Shown piece after piece: positions 13,201 through 23,900 of a stretch of DNA of 64,000 bases. This DNA comes from Scortum barcoo. Its lineage: Eukaryota; Chordata; Actinopteri; Centrarchiformes; Terapontidae. The DNA is taken from NCBI GenBank assembly GCA_023238725.1, contig CM041540.1:6591501-6655500 (forward strand), given 5' to 3'. The position numbers were made by a program, and so were the translations under genes. The notes under the pieces are model-generated. The model was not told the DNA's origin. It did not search any database and was given only the letters and a program-made list of their open reading frames with translations. The first letter of the stretch is position 1. Every line of letters begins with the position of its first letter.

Positions 13201-13937
13201 ATTAGTTATAGAACATTTTCTTTACTGTAGTTTTAGAAAGTGAAATGTCTCAACTTTCAAGGAAAAATAGCCAGAAAAAAGAATCAGACATTTATTTTGT
13301 ACTTTATTACTTATAAACTGTAAAACTAGCCACAGTTTGAGAGCCCAGAAGGAAACACTTAACAACAAACACTTATTTTGTAAGGTTCATCCTTTAGACC
13401 AGTTCAAATATGCATCCAGAGCTGGTCACCTCGGGCTTTAGGAAACAGTAATCAACATTTTATAGACCAGACAACAAATCAGTTAATAAAGAAAATGATA
13501 GACATATTAACCAATAATGAAAAAAAAAAATCATTAGTTGCAGCCCTAGATGCATCATAAACACACCAGTATAAGTTAAATACTGTTATATCTCCCTATT
13601 ATGTATGTAGCTTTTTTATATATTTATGTTCGTTGTCTCTTTGAAAGTCAGTAAAAACAGAATTGCAAAACAGACTAGAAATCCAATGATAACCACCGGA
13701 CCTAAGTGTGTATCTTGAGAAAAAAAAAAAGTGTCTTACCTTGTTCATATCAAACGTACGAAACATCTGCTCTATGTACGCGTTGGCCTCGGGGTCCAGC
13801 CCTCGCAGCCCGAAGAACTGCTTGAACTCGTGCAGGGTGAGCTGACCCGAGGGACACTCGGTCATGAACTTCTTGTACCAGAGGTGCATCTCCACCGCCT
13901 GCAGGTCGTCCACGGTGCTCCCCGTTGAGTTTCCCAT
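10263..13937 (-). CDS. guca1a: Guanylate cyclase activating protein 1 (GCAP1)
   Basis: This is a neuronal calcium sensor of photoreceptor outer segments. With Mg2+ it stimulates retinal guanylate cyclase, and with Ca2+ it inhibits it, so it resets the light response. Exons on the minus strand: 13937-13740, 11840-11691, 11601-11508, 10390-10263, giving 189 residues. MGNSTG supplies the N-myristoylation glycine. EF-hand 1 is degenerate (TECPSGQLTLHEF), as in all GCAPs. EF-hands 2-4 have intact loops starting DMNKDGYIDF, DVDGNGCIDR and DINGDGELSL. The protein ends HSRRHSV. Length and the three intron positions fit the family. The N-terminus resembles GCAP1 rather than GCAP2 or the cone-specific GCAP3. 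The first intron (11841-13739) carries repeats. Function is inferred from family membership. Confidence 0.95.
12400..12810. repeat. 'ctgcaactaatgatt'-type interspersed repeat
   Basis: The stretch runs from 'gtgctgaaacgatcagtcag' through 'gctgcttccagcacctcaaa' to 'ttaataattgactaatcatt' and 'cagcttctccaatgtgag'. These are phrases of a very common fish repeat with roughly mirror-image ends built on 'aatgattaattgact'. Other copies lie at 13400-13555, 19522-19845, 46590-46905 and 49185-49440. Confidence 0.6.
13400..13555. repeat. 'ctgcaactaatgatt'-type repeat, second copy in guca1a intron 1
   Basis: This copy ends with 'aaatcattagttgcagccct', the reverse complement of the usual 'agggctgcaactaatgattt' start of the family. 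The inner part 'ttatagaccagacaacaaat' also belongs to it. It is probably the opposite end of a longer element whose start reaches back toward 13230. Confidence 0.65.
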
Positions 13938-14096
13938 TTCCTCCTGACACCTGAGTGTGTGTAAAGTGTGGGTGAGATAACTGGAGACTTCTGCAGCAAA
14001 CCTCTCTGCCCACTTGGTCTACTGTGAAGCGGAGCTTATCCCTCTTCACAGTCACACAACAATGGGACTTAGGGTGAGAGTGGTGGACGGCGGGGG

Positions 14097-14209
14097 CCTT
14101 TTGTACCCGGCTGTGTTTGGGGATGAGGCGGTGCACTCCCCTCCGTGTTCTCCTTGGGTCTAATCACTGGCTGTAATCCAGGCAAACATGCAGATGATCG
14201 GTTTAATCT
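14097..14209 (-). promoter_or_regulatory. Candidate guca1a photoreceptor promoter
   Basis: On the minus strand a TATA-like TACAAAAGG lies at 14105-14097, about 160 bases before the guca1a start codon. Within 110 bases upstream of it are three OTX/CRX-type TAATC cores: TAATCA at 14161, TAATCC at 14174 and TTAATCT at 14203. CRX binds TAATCC-like sites in photoreceptor genes. The motifs are seen; the promoter role and start site (about 14070) are inferred. Confidence 0.4.
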
Positions 14210-14364
14210 GCCCATTAATGAAGGGCAGGTTGACTGTTCCATCCGGCCATATTTACCCCGAGGACTGCTGACAAACACAATAAAGCTTTCATCCCTCACG
14301 TGGAGAAGCAGGACATCCATCACAGTCATGCAGCTGAGCTGATGGGATGCACTTTACTCAGCAT

Positions 14365-14765
14365 GTGCTCTCAAGTATGAGTCGTGCTGGAAGAGGTACT
14401 AAGAGGCACTAAGATCCTTTTCTTTAGTAAAAGTACCTGTCCTGAGTACAGAGCTATAATCAGCAGAATCTACTTATAGTATCAAAAGTACTTGTTACAT
14501 AACAAAATGACTAATAACTAATGATATATTAATAAACATTATTTGATCATTACAACTGATTCATCAGTGTTGGTTGCACAACAATTTGTAGATGTCACCT
14601 TGGATATATTTACAACAAAGATTTGAGGAAAAAAAAGATGTCAGCAGATTAATCATTAGTAAAAAAAAAAAAAAAAGATCTTTAGTTGCCGCTATATTTG
14701 TGTTTAATTTAGCAAAATAAACAGGATTACAAAACTTTATCTGGTAGATCATTTTATTTGGATAC
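14365..14765. repeat. 'agtacttttact'-type interspersed repeat
   Basis: The region upstream of guca1a holds 'ctttagtaaaagtacctgtc' and 'caaaagtacttgttac', phrases of a diffuse fish repeat rich in AGTAC and AAAGTA. Related copies lie at 44700-45080, 46180-46530, 48990-49140, 49480-49800 and 50105-50400. Copy borders are approximate. Confidence 0.5.
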
Positions 14766-15925
14766 CACAGTTTAAAGCCAAGAAGGCTGATTGGCAGAGT
14801 AACATAAACAATTCAGAGTTAATGAAATGAATAAAACACTGCAGAAAGCTGTTTGATCTCGCAGAAACAAGGAAAATAATACTTTTGTATGAAATGCAGT
14901 CTCACCTCTGAGATTCGACCCATTTTGTTTTACAGTATCTTATATCAGTAACTGAAAGCGGTATTGTATTAGCTGTATTTAGCAGCTCTGATTACGGTTA
15001 ATGTTCTGCATTCTTAACATTATTGTGCATTCTTAAAACTTGTTTAAGTGTTATCAATAATAAAAAAGAGACAAATAACACAGATATATACATGTCAGTG
15101 CTTAAACTGAAGTCTAAATATGTTATGAATTAAAATATATGTAGGGATACAAAAGTAAAAATAAAAACTTCATTAGTAAATGCAGCTGTGGGTCATTTTA
15201 AAGCAACATTTTCATTTTGTCATCAGCTCACATTCAGGGTTCTTCCTGGCCATAAAACATGAGGCTGTCATAGGAAAACCACAGAAAGCAGCATCTCCAC
15301 AGGTAAAATGGTTCAGTCCTTCAAAAAAACAACAGCCACCTGAAATACTGTGTATGCTTCAGACAGGCACAGATGTAAAAAAAAAAAAAAAGAGAGAAAT
15401 GGAGAGACAGAAATGCATTTGGCTATTCGTGGTGTGATGAATTCCTCATGTAGCTTTTAATCAAATATCCCATCCTACCTCTTCTGTAGTGCAATAATGT
15501 ATGTATGGAACGGGCATACCGTATGTAGGCTTCATACATATTTTACCCTGGTTTGCATCACTGTGCAACACATTTGCATTAACAGTCACATCAGCGGGTA
15601 TAACTGATGAATGGCAGCACTGTGTCTGACAAGTAGCCTGAAATATGCAGCTTTTACCTGACAATAGCATTGCATGGAGTAGTGAGTAGTGAAATTACAT
15701 GAGCACACGTACAAATATAACACTACTAAGACCATGTAACAAATAACTATGTTCTAAGAGCTTAAAAAAGTAAAAAGCTGTCATGTCTGTGACTTCAGTT
15801 AAGGCCTCATTTTCAGTCTTCATCCATCATTTAAACTTTCCAGAAGTTCACTCCTTCAGCTGCTTCAGTTGTTGTCTTCATTTGTTTTAACTTCCTCCAG
15901 TCTCTGGCAAAGTCAGAATAAAAAG
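14766..15925. other. Gap between guca1a and the small minus-strand gene
   Basis: No exon or RNA gene is apparent. The sequence is AT-rich with an A-run near 15376. TTTAAT at about 15455 (ATTAAA on the minus strand) could be a weak polyadenylation signal for the small gene to the right. Confidence 0.4.
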
Positions 15926-16207
15926 TCAGTGTGGCTCCATGTCAGAGCTCGAGCAGAGCTCCTTGCCACCATTGGCGACATCTTTCCTTTTCCCCCAGTG
16001 TAGGTGTCTGTGGATTGAGTCGAACACCGACACCGTGTAGCGTGTAAACAGGCTGGTCCACTTCACCGCATCCACCATCCACTGCACGAAGCGCCCTATG
16101 AAGGCCACAAACACTGTGACATAGTGGGCCAGCAGCAGCAGGCTCCTCCCCAGCTGCCTGCCACGGTTGATGATCAGGTTGACCCTTTGATCATGTCCAG
16201 CCATCAT
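15926..16207 (-). CDS. Unrecognised small membrane-type protein, 93 aa
   Basis: I do not recognise this protein. It is an uninterrupted 93-codon frame starting MMAGHDQRVN. It has a basic N-terminal stretch (residues 8-21, four arginines), a hydrophobic segment at about residues 22-38 (SLLLLAHYVTVFVAFIG), an aromatic and amphipathic stretch to about residue 60, and a polar tail ending SSSDMEPH. There is no obvious cleavable signal peptide, so a single-pass or membrane-associated micropeptide is the natural reading. The bases just before the start codon read 'cgtgcag' then 'tttta', which could be a splice acceptor for an upstream untranslated exon. It lies about 280 bases from the golgb1 first exon on the opposite strand, so the two may share a promoter. 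GC content is well above the flanks, which supports real coding. The small size and lack of a family match keep confidence moderate. Confidence 0.6.
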   Translation of the reverse strand: MMAGHDQRVNLIINRGRQLGRSLLLLAHYVTVFVAFIGRFVQWMVDAVKWTSLFTRYTVSVFDSIHRHLHWGKRKDVANGGKELCSSSDMEPH

Positions 16208-16489
16208 TAAAACTGCACGATTGTGGTTGTTTTTTGGTGATTTTATTGTTATCTTTAATTATAGTTAAGGGCTCATTTTTCGTTTTTTTTTTAATGCGTG
16301 TATTTATATACACACTCCCTAGAAAAGGAGTGAATTTGACGACGGTCCCTTGCAGACGGCTCGTCCAATCAGAGCAGAGGAAGTTTTGTTTCCGGGAGTG
16401 TTTTGGTGATGTGGCTATGCTCTGACATCCATCCGAGAGAATATATCAAATAAAAAACACACACATTCACCTGGGAAACATCTGCACAG
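16208..16489 (+). promoter_or_regulatory. Divergent promoter and non-coding exon 1 of golgb1
   Basis: The sequence between the small minus-strand gene and golgb1 contains an ETS-like TTTCCGG at about 16389. It ends in a consensus donor, ACAG followed by GTGAGT, at 16489/16490. The next acceptor in the right place is the one before the golgb1 start codon at 17935. I therefore infer an untranslated golgb1 exon ending at 16489. The transcription start is not determinable by eye. Confidence 0.5.
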
Positions 16490-17935
16490 GTGAGTCAAAG
16501 CTCATTCCTCTTTGGGATCCTCTCACCTGTCAGCTGGCTGAGTCACAGGAGCTGTCGCGCACGGAAAAGTGAAAGCTCCGCAGGTGTTTTTAAAGCAGCT
16601 TTTTTTTCGTTTTAGCAGCGTTAGCTCGCTGAGTAGCCTCGGCTAACTCACTTAGTCTGTGGAAACTACAGTCAGCAGCAAACAGCGGATGTTTTCTCTC
16701 AGTGTCCCGCTCACTCCGCCAAGGTTTAATCTTCACACATGTTTACTGCTTCCTGAAGACGTCGCCGTACAGCCGCTCGCAAAGTTTGACGTCCATTTTC
16801 GCATTTTAGCTAGCAACAATCTGTGCTGTTCGCGGAGAGAGTGGCGCAGGCGCAGTGGAGAGTTCGGCGGGTTCGGCTGGATTCGGCTCTTTCCGGTTCG
16901 GTTCGGAGCCGAGAGGCAGGGAGTGTCTGACAATGTGTTCTCATGAAAGAGGGAATAAAAACTAAATAATGATAACAGTTGTTATTGTTATTAGCATTTG
17001 TAGTCTTGTTATTATTATTAATAATGATGGTGATAATAATAACGTTTTCTTCTTTCATTCACTCTTTTCATTTCATTCTTCGTTAATCAATAATGATATA
17101 TTTAATTTTATATTAAATGTATGCCTCTGACCCACATATTTTGATTGCACCTTTTCTTATTATTACTAATTTGTATATAATAATAATGTTTATATATTTA
17201 AATCAGCTCAATTTTGTGTAATTTTTGTTAAATGATTAATTATTTTACCTATAAAATGTATAAGATTGTGACTGTTCTTAGAGCCAATGAAAATTGTCAT
17301 TTTTTTCCAACTAGAACTCCAAATCTTCTCTGTAGGGGAAGATAATCAGTTTATTATCACATAAGACGAATTGAAAACAGCAAAGCTTGAGAAGCTGAAA
17401 CTAAGAAATGTGTACCATTTTTGCTTGAAAAATGACATGAAAATCTATCGTCAAAATAGTTCCCCATAATCTCTCTGTCTTTTAGCTGCTAGTTTCAGCT
17501 CTAGTGTGATGCAACATGCCGCAGCCTGCAGACACAACATGCATACACAAGTGAAATTCAGTAAATACGCTCCGGACTGTGTGTATATTCACACCTTCAG
17601 AGGACATGTCATTCAGTATCAGTGTCAGACAGCGCTTCAAGCTGTTCTTGGCAAAGCTGCAGTGAAAGGGCAAGTGAACATATACTATATTATATAGACA
17701 GGCAGGCTGTAAATAGAATAAAAATGTATGGTTGCAGCTAAAGTCAAAGTTGATGGAGGACGCAGGAGAAAGCGTCGACAGCAGAAAGGTTTTGAAAAAT
17801 AGATTCTCCATTTTGTCTATAGCGAAGAGAAAATGGCTTGTGCAGGTGAAGTGAATAAATATGTTTGACATTACCGATGTTAGCTTTATGCTGATGCCTT
17901 AACGTGTGATTTTTTTTTTTTTTTCCCTCTCACAG
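16490..17935 (+). other. golgb1 intron 1, CpG-rich then AT-rich
   Basis: The first 450 bases are comparatively CpG-rich, typical of the downstream side of a housekeeping promoter. After 16950 the sequence becomes AT-rich with simple ATT/AAT runs. I see no additional exon. Confidence 0.45.
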
Positions 17936-17945
17936 TGCCATCTTT

Positions 17946-20900
17946 ATGTTAAGCCGTCTGGCCACGGTCCTCCAGGAGCTCTCTGGAGAGGAGGGCCCAG
18001 ATGGAGACCAACAGGTGAGAGAGCAATGCATAAATAAAAATTAATTAGAGTGAAGAGTACTGCCAACTGTGTCCCCTGCTTTAAAATTGGAAGAGTAGAG
18101 TTTATGTCCAATTTTAGACTCTCCAGAGCTTTTTAGCCTCCCCTTAAGGCCTCCTGTTTGTGCAGAATAAGTCAAAGATAGCTAGATTTTGCTTTACATG
18201 TATACGTAAAGGAAGATATGTAAGAAATCTAACTTCGCTGACTCACAATAACATATTGTTATATCTCTTTTGACTCGAGTGCATACTCAAGGCGACATTT
18301 TTTTACATTAAAGAGCTACTCCAACGAGTGTAAATGCAGCACAACAAGATATTGTCTTTTTGTTCCACACATTCTTCCTCTTTATCAAACCCAGGCGCCT
18401 GTATGACCATATCTTTTTCCTTGAACAGGGCGTGCTGGTGCCTCAGCTCCCTGCCGGTGAGGGCCAGGCTCCGCTGGAGTCTGAGGTACCTGAGGAGGCC
18501 ATGGAGCGGCTGGCTCACCTGGAACAACTGGTGGTCCAGCTGAAGGAACTCATCAGAGACAAAGACACCCAGCTCGTCCAGAAGGACGGTGAGCTAGCTA
18601 ACAAAGATGCACAGCTCAAGGTAAATAACGTGTGTGTGTCTGTGTGGGTGTGACTGCTTTTCATTGTTGTCGTTATGCAGCGTCTTTTATGACTGAGTAC
18701 AAATGCTTTCACAGGATGAGAAAGACGAAGCTGAGGCTCGCTTCACCAAACTCAAACTGCAGGCCAAAGCCAAGATGGCTTCGCTCACCAAACAGATAAA
18801 TGATCTGAAAGGACAAGGAGGAGCAACAGTAAGTTTAAATGAAGCAAAAATAGTTTGTGCTGTTCTTGTAAGAATATTACAAATCATCCTCCAGTTGCCT
18901 TTTACAACACAGATCTGATGCAGATAAGGAAATGCCATTCATTAACCACAAACTAACAACAAAGCTGAAGTGTAAGCTTTTATCTGACTTGAGCATCTGT
19001 TTTGGCTACAGCAGAGTCCAGACAGCTCTTTTACAGGAGCTGGTGCTGCAGTCGAGGAGGAGCTCCAAGAACTTAAGAATAAGCTGAGCGAGGAGGAAGC
19101 CAACAGTAGAGAGCTTCTGGAGCGACTCCAGACCACAGAGCGGCTCCTTCAAGAGAAGGAATCTGTGCATGCTGAGCAGGTCGCAGAGCTGAGTCTTTAA
19201 TTATTGACTTTAAGAATATGTTTCATGAAAATGCTCTTTGTGAACGATTTGTTGCATTTTTGTTTTCAGTTGGGGAAACTGCAGGCTGTGGTCTGTGAGA
19301 AGGATGTGCGTTTCCAGGAACAGATCCAGAAACATGAAGAAGAGCTGATGAGGGTCACAACACAGTCTCAGAATGACGGAGAGCTTCAACAGGTACGAGA
19401 TCTAGCAGCTCTTCAATTAACTGACTCTTAATTTGTACTTAATGCGTTTATGATCGACCCATTCATCCCCTACTCTGAGTATTCTTCTTTTTTTCTCTTT
19501 TTGCTATCTGTTGTTGATTGTAGAGCTACAACTAACAATAACTGTCATTATTTATTATTATCACTTAATTATGCTCACTTTTACCTTGATTCATTATTTG
19601 AGCTTTAAAATATCAGAAAATAGTCCATCATAGTTTTCAGGAGCCCAATTTGACATGTCAAAATCACAAATATGTTTAGTTTACTAAGACTGAAGATGAA
19701 AATCAGCTCATTTTAACATTTAGCTGGAATGATTGAAATTTTAACATTTTTGCTTTTAAAAACTGACAAAATGATTAATTGGTTATAAAAGTAGTTGCAG
19801 ATTCATTTTCTCATTAACCAATTAGTTAATGGTTTCATCTGTTGTTGATTTTTTAAACAGGACAAATACATCAAGTAATTAAAAAAGAAAAAACAAATTT
19901 CTGAAAATGTTTGTTTTAATCTCTGTCTCAGGGGCCTTAACCATCTTCACAACATATTACAGACTGTCCTTTGACCATTCAGATAAGGAAAAACATCTAG
20001 ACTAGGTCCAAACATAATTGATAAATTCTTATTTTTAGATAACTTGAACTAAAAAGAGGAAATACCTGTTCTCTAATTAAAGTTTGTTTACCCGCTGGTT
20101 GAGGAGCAGATAATGGCCACACATTAAAGATATATTCACTGTTCTGAGACATCTTCTCTATTTGTTTTTCTTCTTTTGAAGGCTCTGCATGCAGCACAGA
20201 GGCGTTGTGAGGAACTCGAGGAGGCCTTAAACTCTCGTTCCCAAGTGCTGGAAATGCTGCAGCAGGAAGTGAGCAGTGCTGATCAGCAGAAACAGGTACA
20301 GATCCTGTTTTACTGGATGCCATTTGCGCAGCTCCCTAAAATTGTTTATAGAGTAAGCCACATATTGGCAGATATTTACAGATGCCTCCGCTCCTGCTTG
20401 ATGAAAAGAAAACTGCTCAAACAAACACACCCCGCATCACAAAGGCACGTCATTATTATGCATTGTTTGGCTGAGCCACACACCCACTTATATCTTTCTT
20501 CTCCCTTTCTCACTCTCTTTCTGCTCAGATCTTGACTGTTCAGTTCCGGCAGATGGAGCAGGAGCTGGCCGAGGCCGTCAAGCAGAGAGAGGAGGAGAGG
20601 CGGCAGTGGGCCGAACGGGCCAGTGGGGCTGAGGTAGAAGTCGCAGCCCTCCGAGCCAGCCTGGAGACCTTGGAAAGGGAAAGCATGGAGGTGGCGAGGC
20701 GAGAGAGCGAACTGAAAGAGACGGAGCGTGTTAGTCAGGAGGCTCTGGAGAATGAGAAGATGGAAGTTGCCAGGCTGGAGGGAGAACTGGCTCTGATGAA
20801 AGAGGCTGAGCTCGCAGCCATCCAAGCGAGCCGCGATGCTTCAGAGAGAGACAGAGTGGAAATAGTTCGGCTTGAAAGCGAACTTGCCTCTATGAGAGAG

Positions 20901-23900
20901 GCGGTTGACCGTGCCAGCCGGGACGCCTCAGAGAGGGAGAAGTCAGAAGCAGATCAACTAGAGCGAGAACATGAAGATGCCCAGAAGAAGGACGAGATCT
21001 TGGCTGAAATTTGGAGACATCTACACTCTCTGGCTCGAGAAGATGTGCAAGGAGCAGAGGAAACCCCCTTCCCTGCAGACCTTTCCCTGTTCCTGGACAC
21101 TGTGCAGTCTGTTGAGATGCAACTGACGAAGCTGAAGGATGAAAGCAGTGAGAGCGAGAAACGCTGTGCTGAGCTCACTCACACTATGGAGACCCTTCAG
21201 GGTAAGACATTGTGTCTGGTCGTATTTGTATTCTCAACCCTTTAGTGTTTTATCATTGCACTGATCTTTTTATATGGATCTGATTTTCAGAACAACTAGA
21301 CAGAAAACAAGAGGAAACCACTGCCAAGATACAACACATGGAGCAGCAAATTATAACGGTCAGTGCAAAGAGCCTGTTAACACCTGAATTTAACATATGA
21401 TCTTTATCTGGATAATGGCATCCGATCACAGGATTTTCCATTTAAACCTGGTATCAAAATGTGTTCTTGTTATCTCTGTTCTGCCTCTGATATCATCTCA
21501 ATATGTAAATATGTTAGGCAGGTGTAACGCACTTAACATAGTACATCCCAGATCAAGGGAAGCACTTCCATGGACTGCTGTCATTCATTTTTTAAATAAT
21601 TTTTTGTGTAGGAAGACTGCTACTTTTAGTTGTCACAGCTTACACTAGTAGGAAGAGGAGGAGTTAAGTGGCCTTTTAACTTGCTGGGCTTGTTTTCTTC
21701 TTAAGAACGTGGTCATGCAAGCCTGACCACCTCGAAATGTGGTTGATATGATGCTGTATGATATCCAGGCGCAGATCAGGTTAATGTAAGATCACAGAGG
21801 AAAAGTTTGCAGGATCATTACCTGCTTGACACCAGATGTTAGCAGCTTGTTTGAGATGTAAACTTCAAAAAGAAATCTTAAATAAGCTCTGAGATACTCT
21901 GTAAGCTTTTTATCATCTCTGCAAAGCTTGAACTTCAAAGTTCCCTTAGTGCCTTTTGTAATGAGTTTCTCTTTGCTGCGTTTCTGTTTATATGATTAAA
22001 AAAGGTGTTGAAGTGGAAGACGTGAGGGTAGAAGCTTAGTATAAGCTGAGGTTTAAGAAGTTAAAGTAGTTCTATCTACAAAGCCAGACAACCGTGTCAT
22101 CTGTACTTTTACCCTTTTATTGAAATAAAGTTTGCAGAGTCAACTTTTATTTTGAGAGCAGAGCAGTCGCACTAGTCCTGTCCTTTACACCTGGTCCAGA
22201 GAGACGACTTCTGTCTGGCCAGGTGCTGTAAGTCAGTCTCATACGGGTCAGAGGCATGGTCACAGACAGACAATACTTCAACTCTCTGTCGCGTCTAATC
22301 CCTTCTGCACTGATCCACTGTTATGACTGACCCTCCTACTTGACCTTCACCTCACGCTGCAGCTGCATATGCTGCTGATATAGATTTTAAAGTGTAAGAG
22401 GCCTTATAGAGCTTTTAAAAGTGTTGTTCCCCTTCCCCTTTTACATGACATTTTCTCAAGTAATTTATTAATCATAGGTTTTTGTAGTTAAGTGTTTTCT
22501 TTCTGTCTGTTCCAGATATCTGAAAGAGATGATGTGACTGAACCATCAGCACAGGATTCATCTGAAGCTAAACAAGGTACAAAAGCTCCCAAAATAAAAT
22601 TCATACATTTAACCAAAATAGAATCACACATAATGTTCAAGGTTGACATGCTCACACCCAAACGGAATTTCATTCTGCTTTGTTTTTTAATTACAAGCTG
22701 CAATTTTGAAGTTAAATATTATGATAATTATTTAATAATGTAATGAGAGTAATATAATTGTATTTTTGTCTTTCAATTGTGTCTTTGATATTACTTATGC
22801 AAGAAAAAAATGTATTTGACCTCATTGTGGAGTGAAGTGTCCAAAGAAATGTTTACAAAGTCATACTTCAGTCTCGCTTATCCTGTTTTTTGCTTTTTTT
22901 AATGTACAGGGTATTGGTGTCCTGAAGTTTTAGACTACACTGTCCCAAGATAATAAAGACTTTTGGGATTTGCCTAGTTAAGGATTAATTTTCTAAATGC
23001 TACCTGTATGAACTTTGAACAGTAATGTATCCTAGCAGCACACACCCTCTATTGATGTGTTTGTTCTTACACAGGATACTTCTTTACTATATGATTGTTA
23101 AATATTAGATAAGATACTATATGATTAACTACTTTCTCCTTTGTTGACTTTAACAGTTCGCATACAGGAACTGGAGCAGCAGCTACTAGAAAAAGACAAT
23201 GAGCTGGTTGCCTTGCAGGAGTCCCTCACGCTGGCTAGAGGGCTCCAGAGCTCCAGTGAGGTTGTGTCATGTGAAAACTACGATAAGGCCCCAGATCAGG
23301 ATCAGAATGCCAGTACAGCCTCACATGGCAGTCCTGCAGCCCTTCCTGACTTCATGGAGGACACACAAGAAGAGGACACCACATTAGTTGCTGAGGACAC
23401 CTCAGTCTTCTCCATGACTGCTGATAATGAAAGTAGCCCAGAGCTTATTGGACACCAGTCTGAATCCCCAGAAGAATCTAAAGGAACCTCCTCAGATGAG
23501 ATGGTCGCCAGTAGTGATTCAGAGGTGGCACACAGCAGCTGGACCCTCCTGGAAGCTGTGAATCAAGATGGAGGCCAGGAGTGGCCATCCATCCTTCAGG
23601 ACCTCGGCCAGATGCAGCTGCAGTCATGGGAGGCTACGAGCATGGAGTCGGAAACCTCCACAGTTCAGGTTGAGTCCTCTTCTGTCATCATCCGAGAGAC
23701 AGTACAGGTTCATGTAACTCAGCAGAGCTCTTCCACCACAGAAGGTAACGTTGCCTCTGGCCAGGTGTTCGCTCAGGCCTTAGCTGAGGAACTTCAAAAG
23801 AGGTACAGTGAGCTTTTGGCTGAGCTTCAGAGGCTCAGAGATGCAGCTGCAGAGTCACATGAGAAAATCACAAGCCTGGAAGAAGAAACACAGTCCCTTT

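Noticed and set aside
10263..13937. GCAP2 (guca1b) or GCAP3 (guca1c) identity
   Set aside because: The N-terminus, 189-residue length and C-terminal RRHSV ending match GCAP1 of fish as I recall it, not the other paralogs.
14630..14680. A-runs and other homopolymers (14660, 15376, 32864) as tails of processed pseudogenes
   Set aside because: No coding remnant or target duplication is found next to them; they look like simple repeats.
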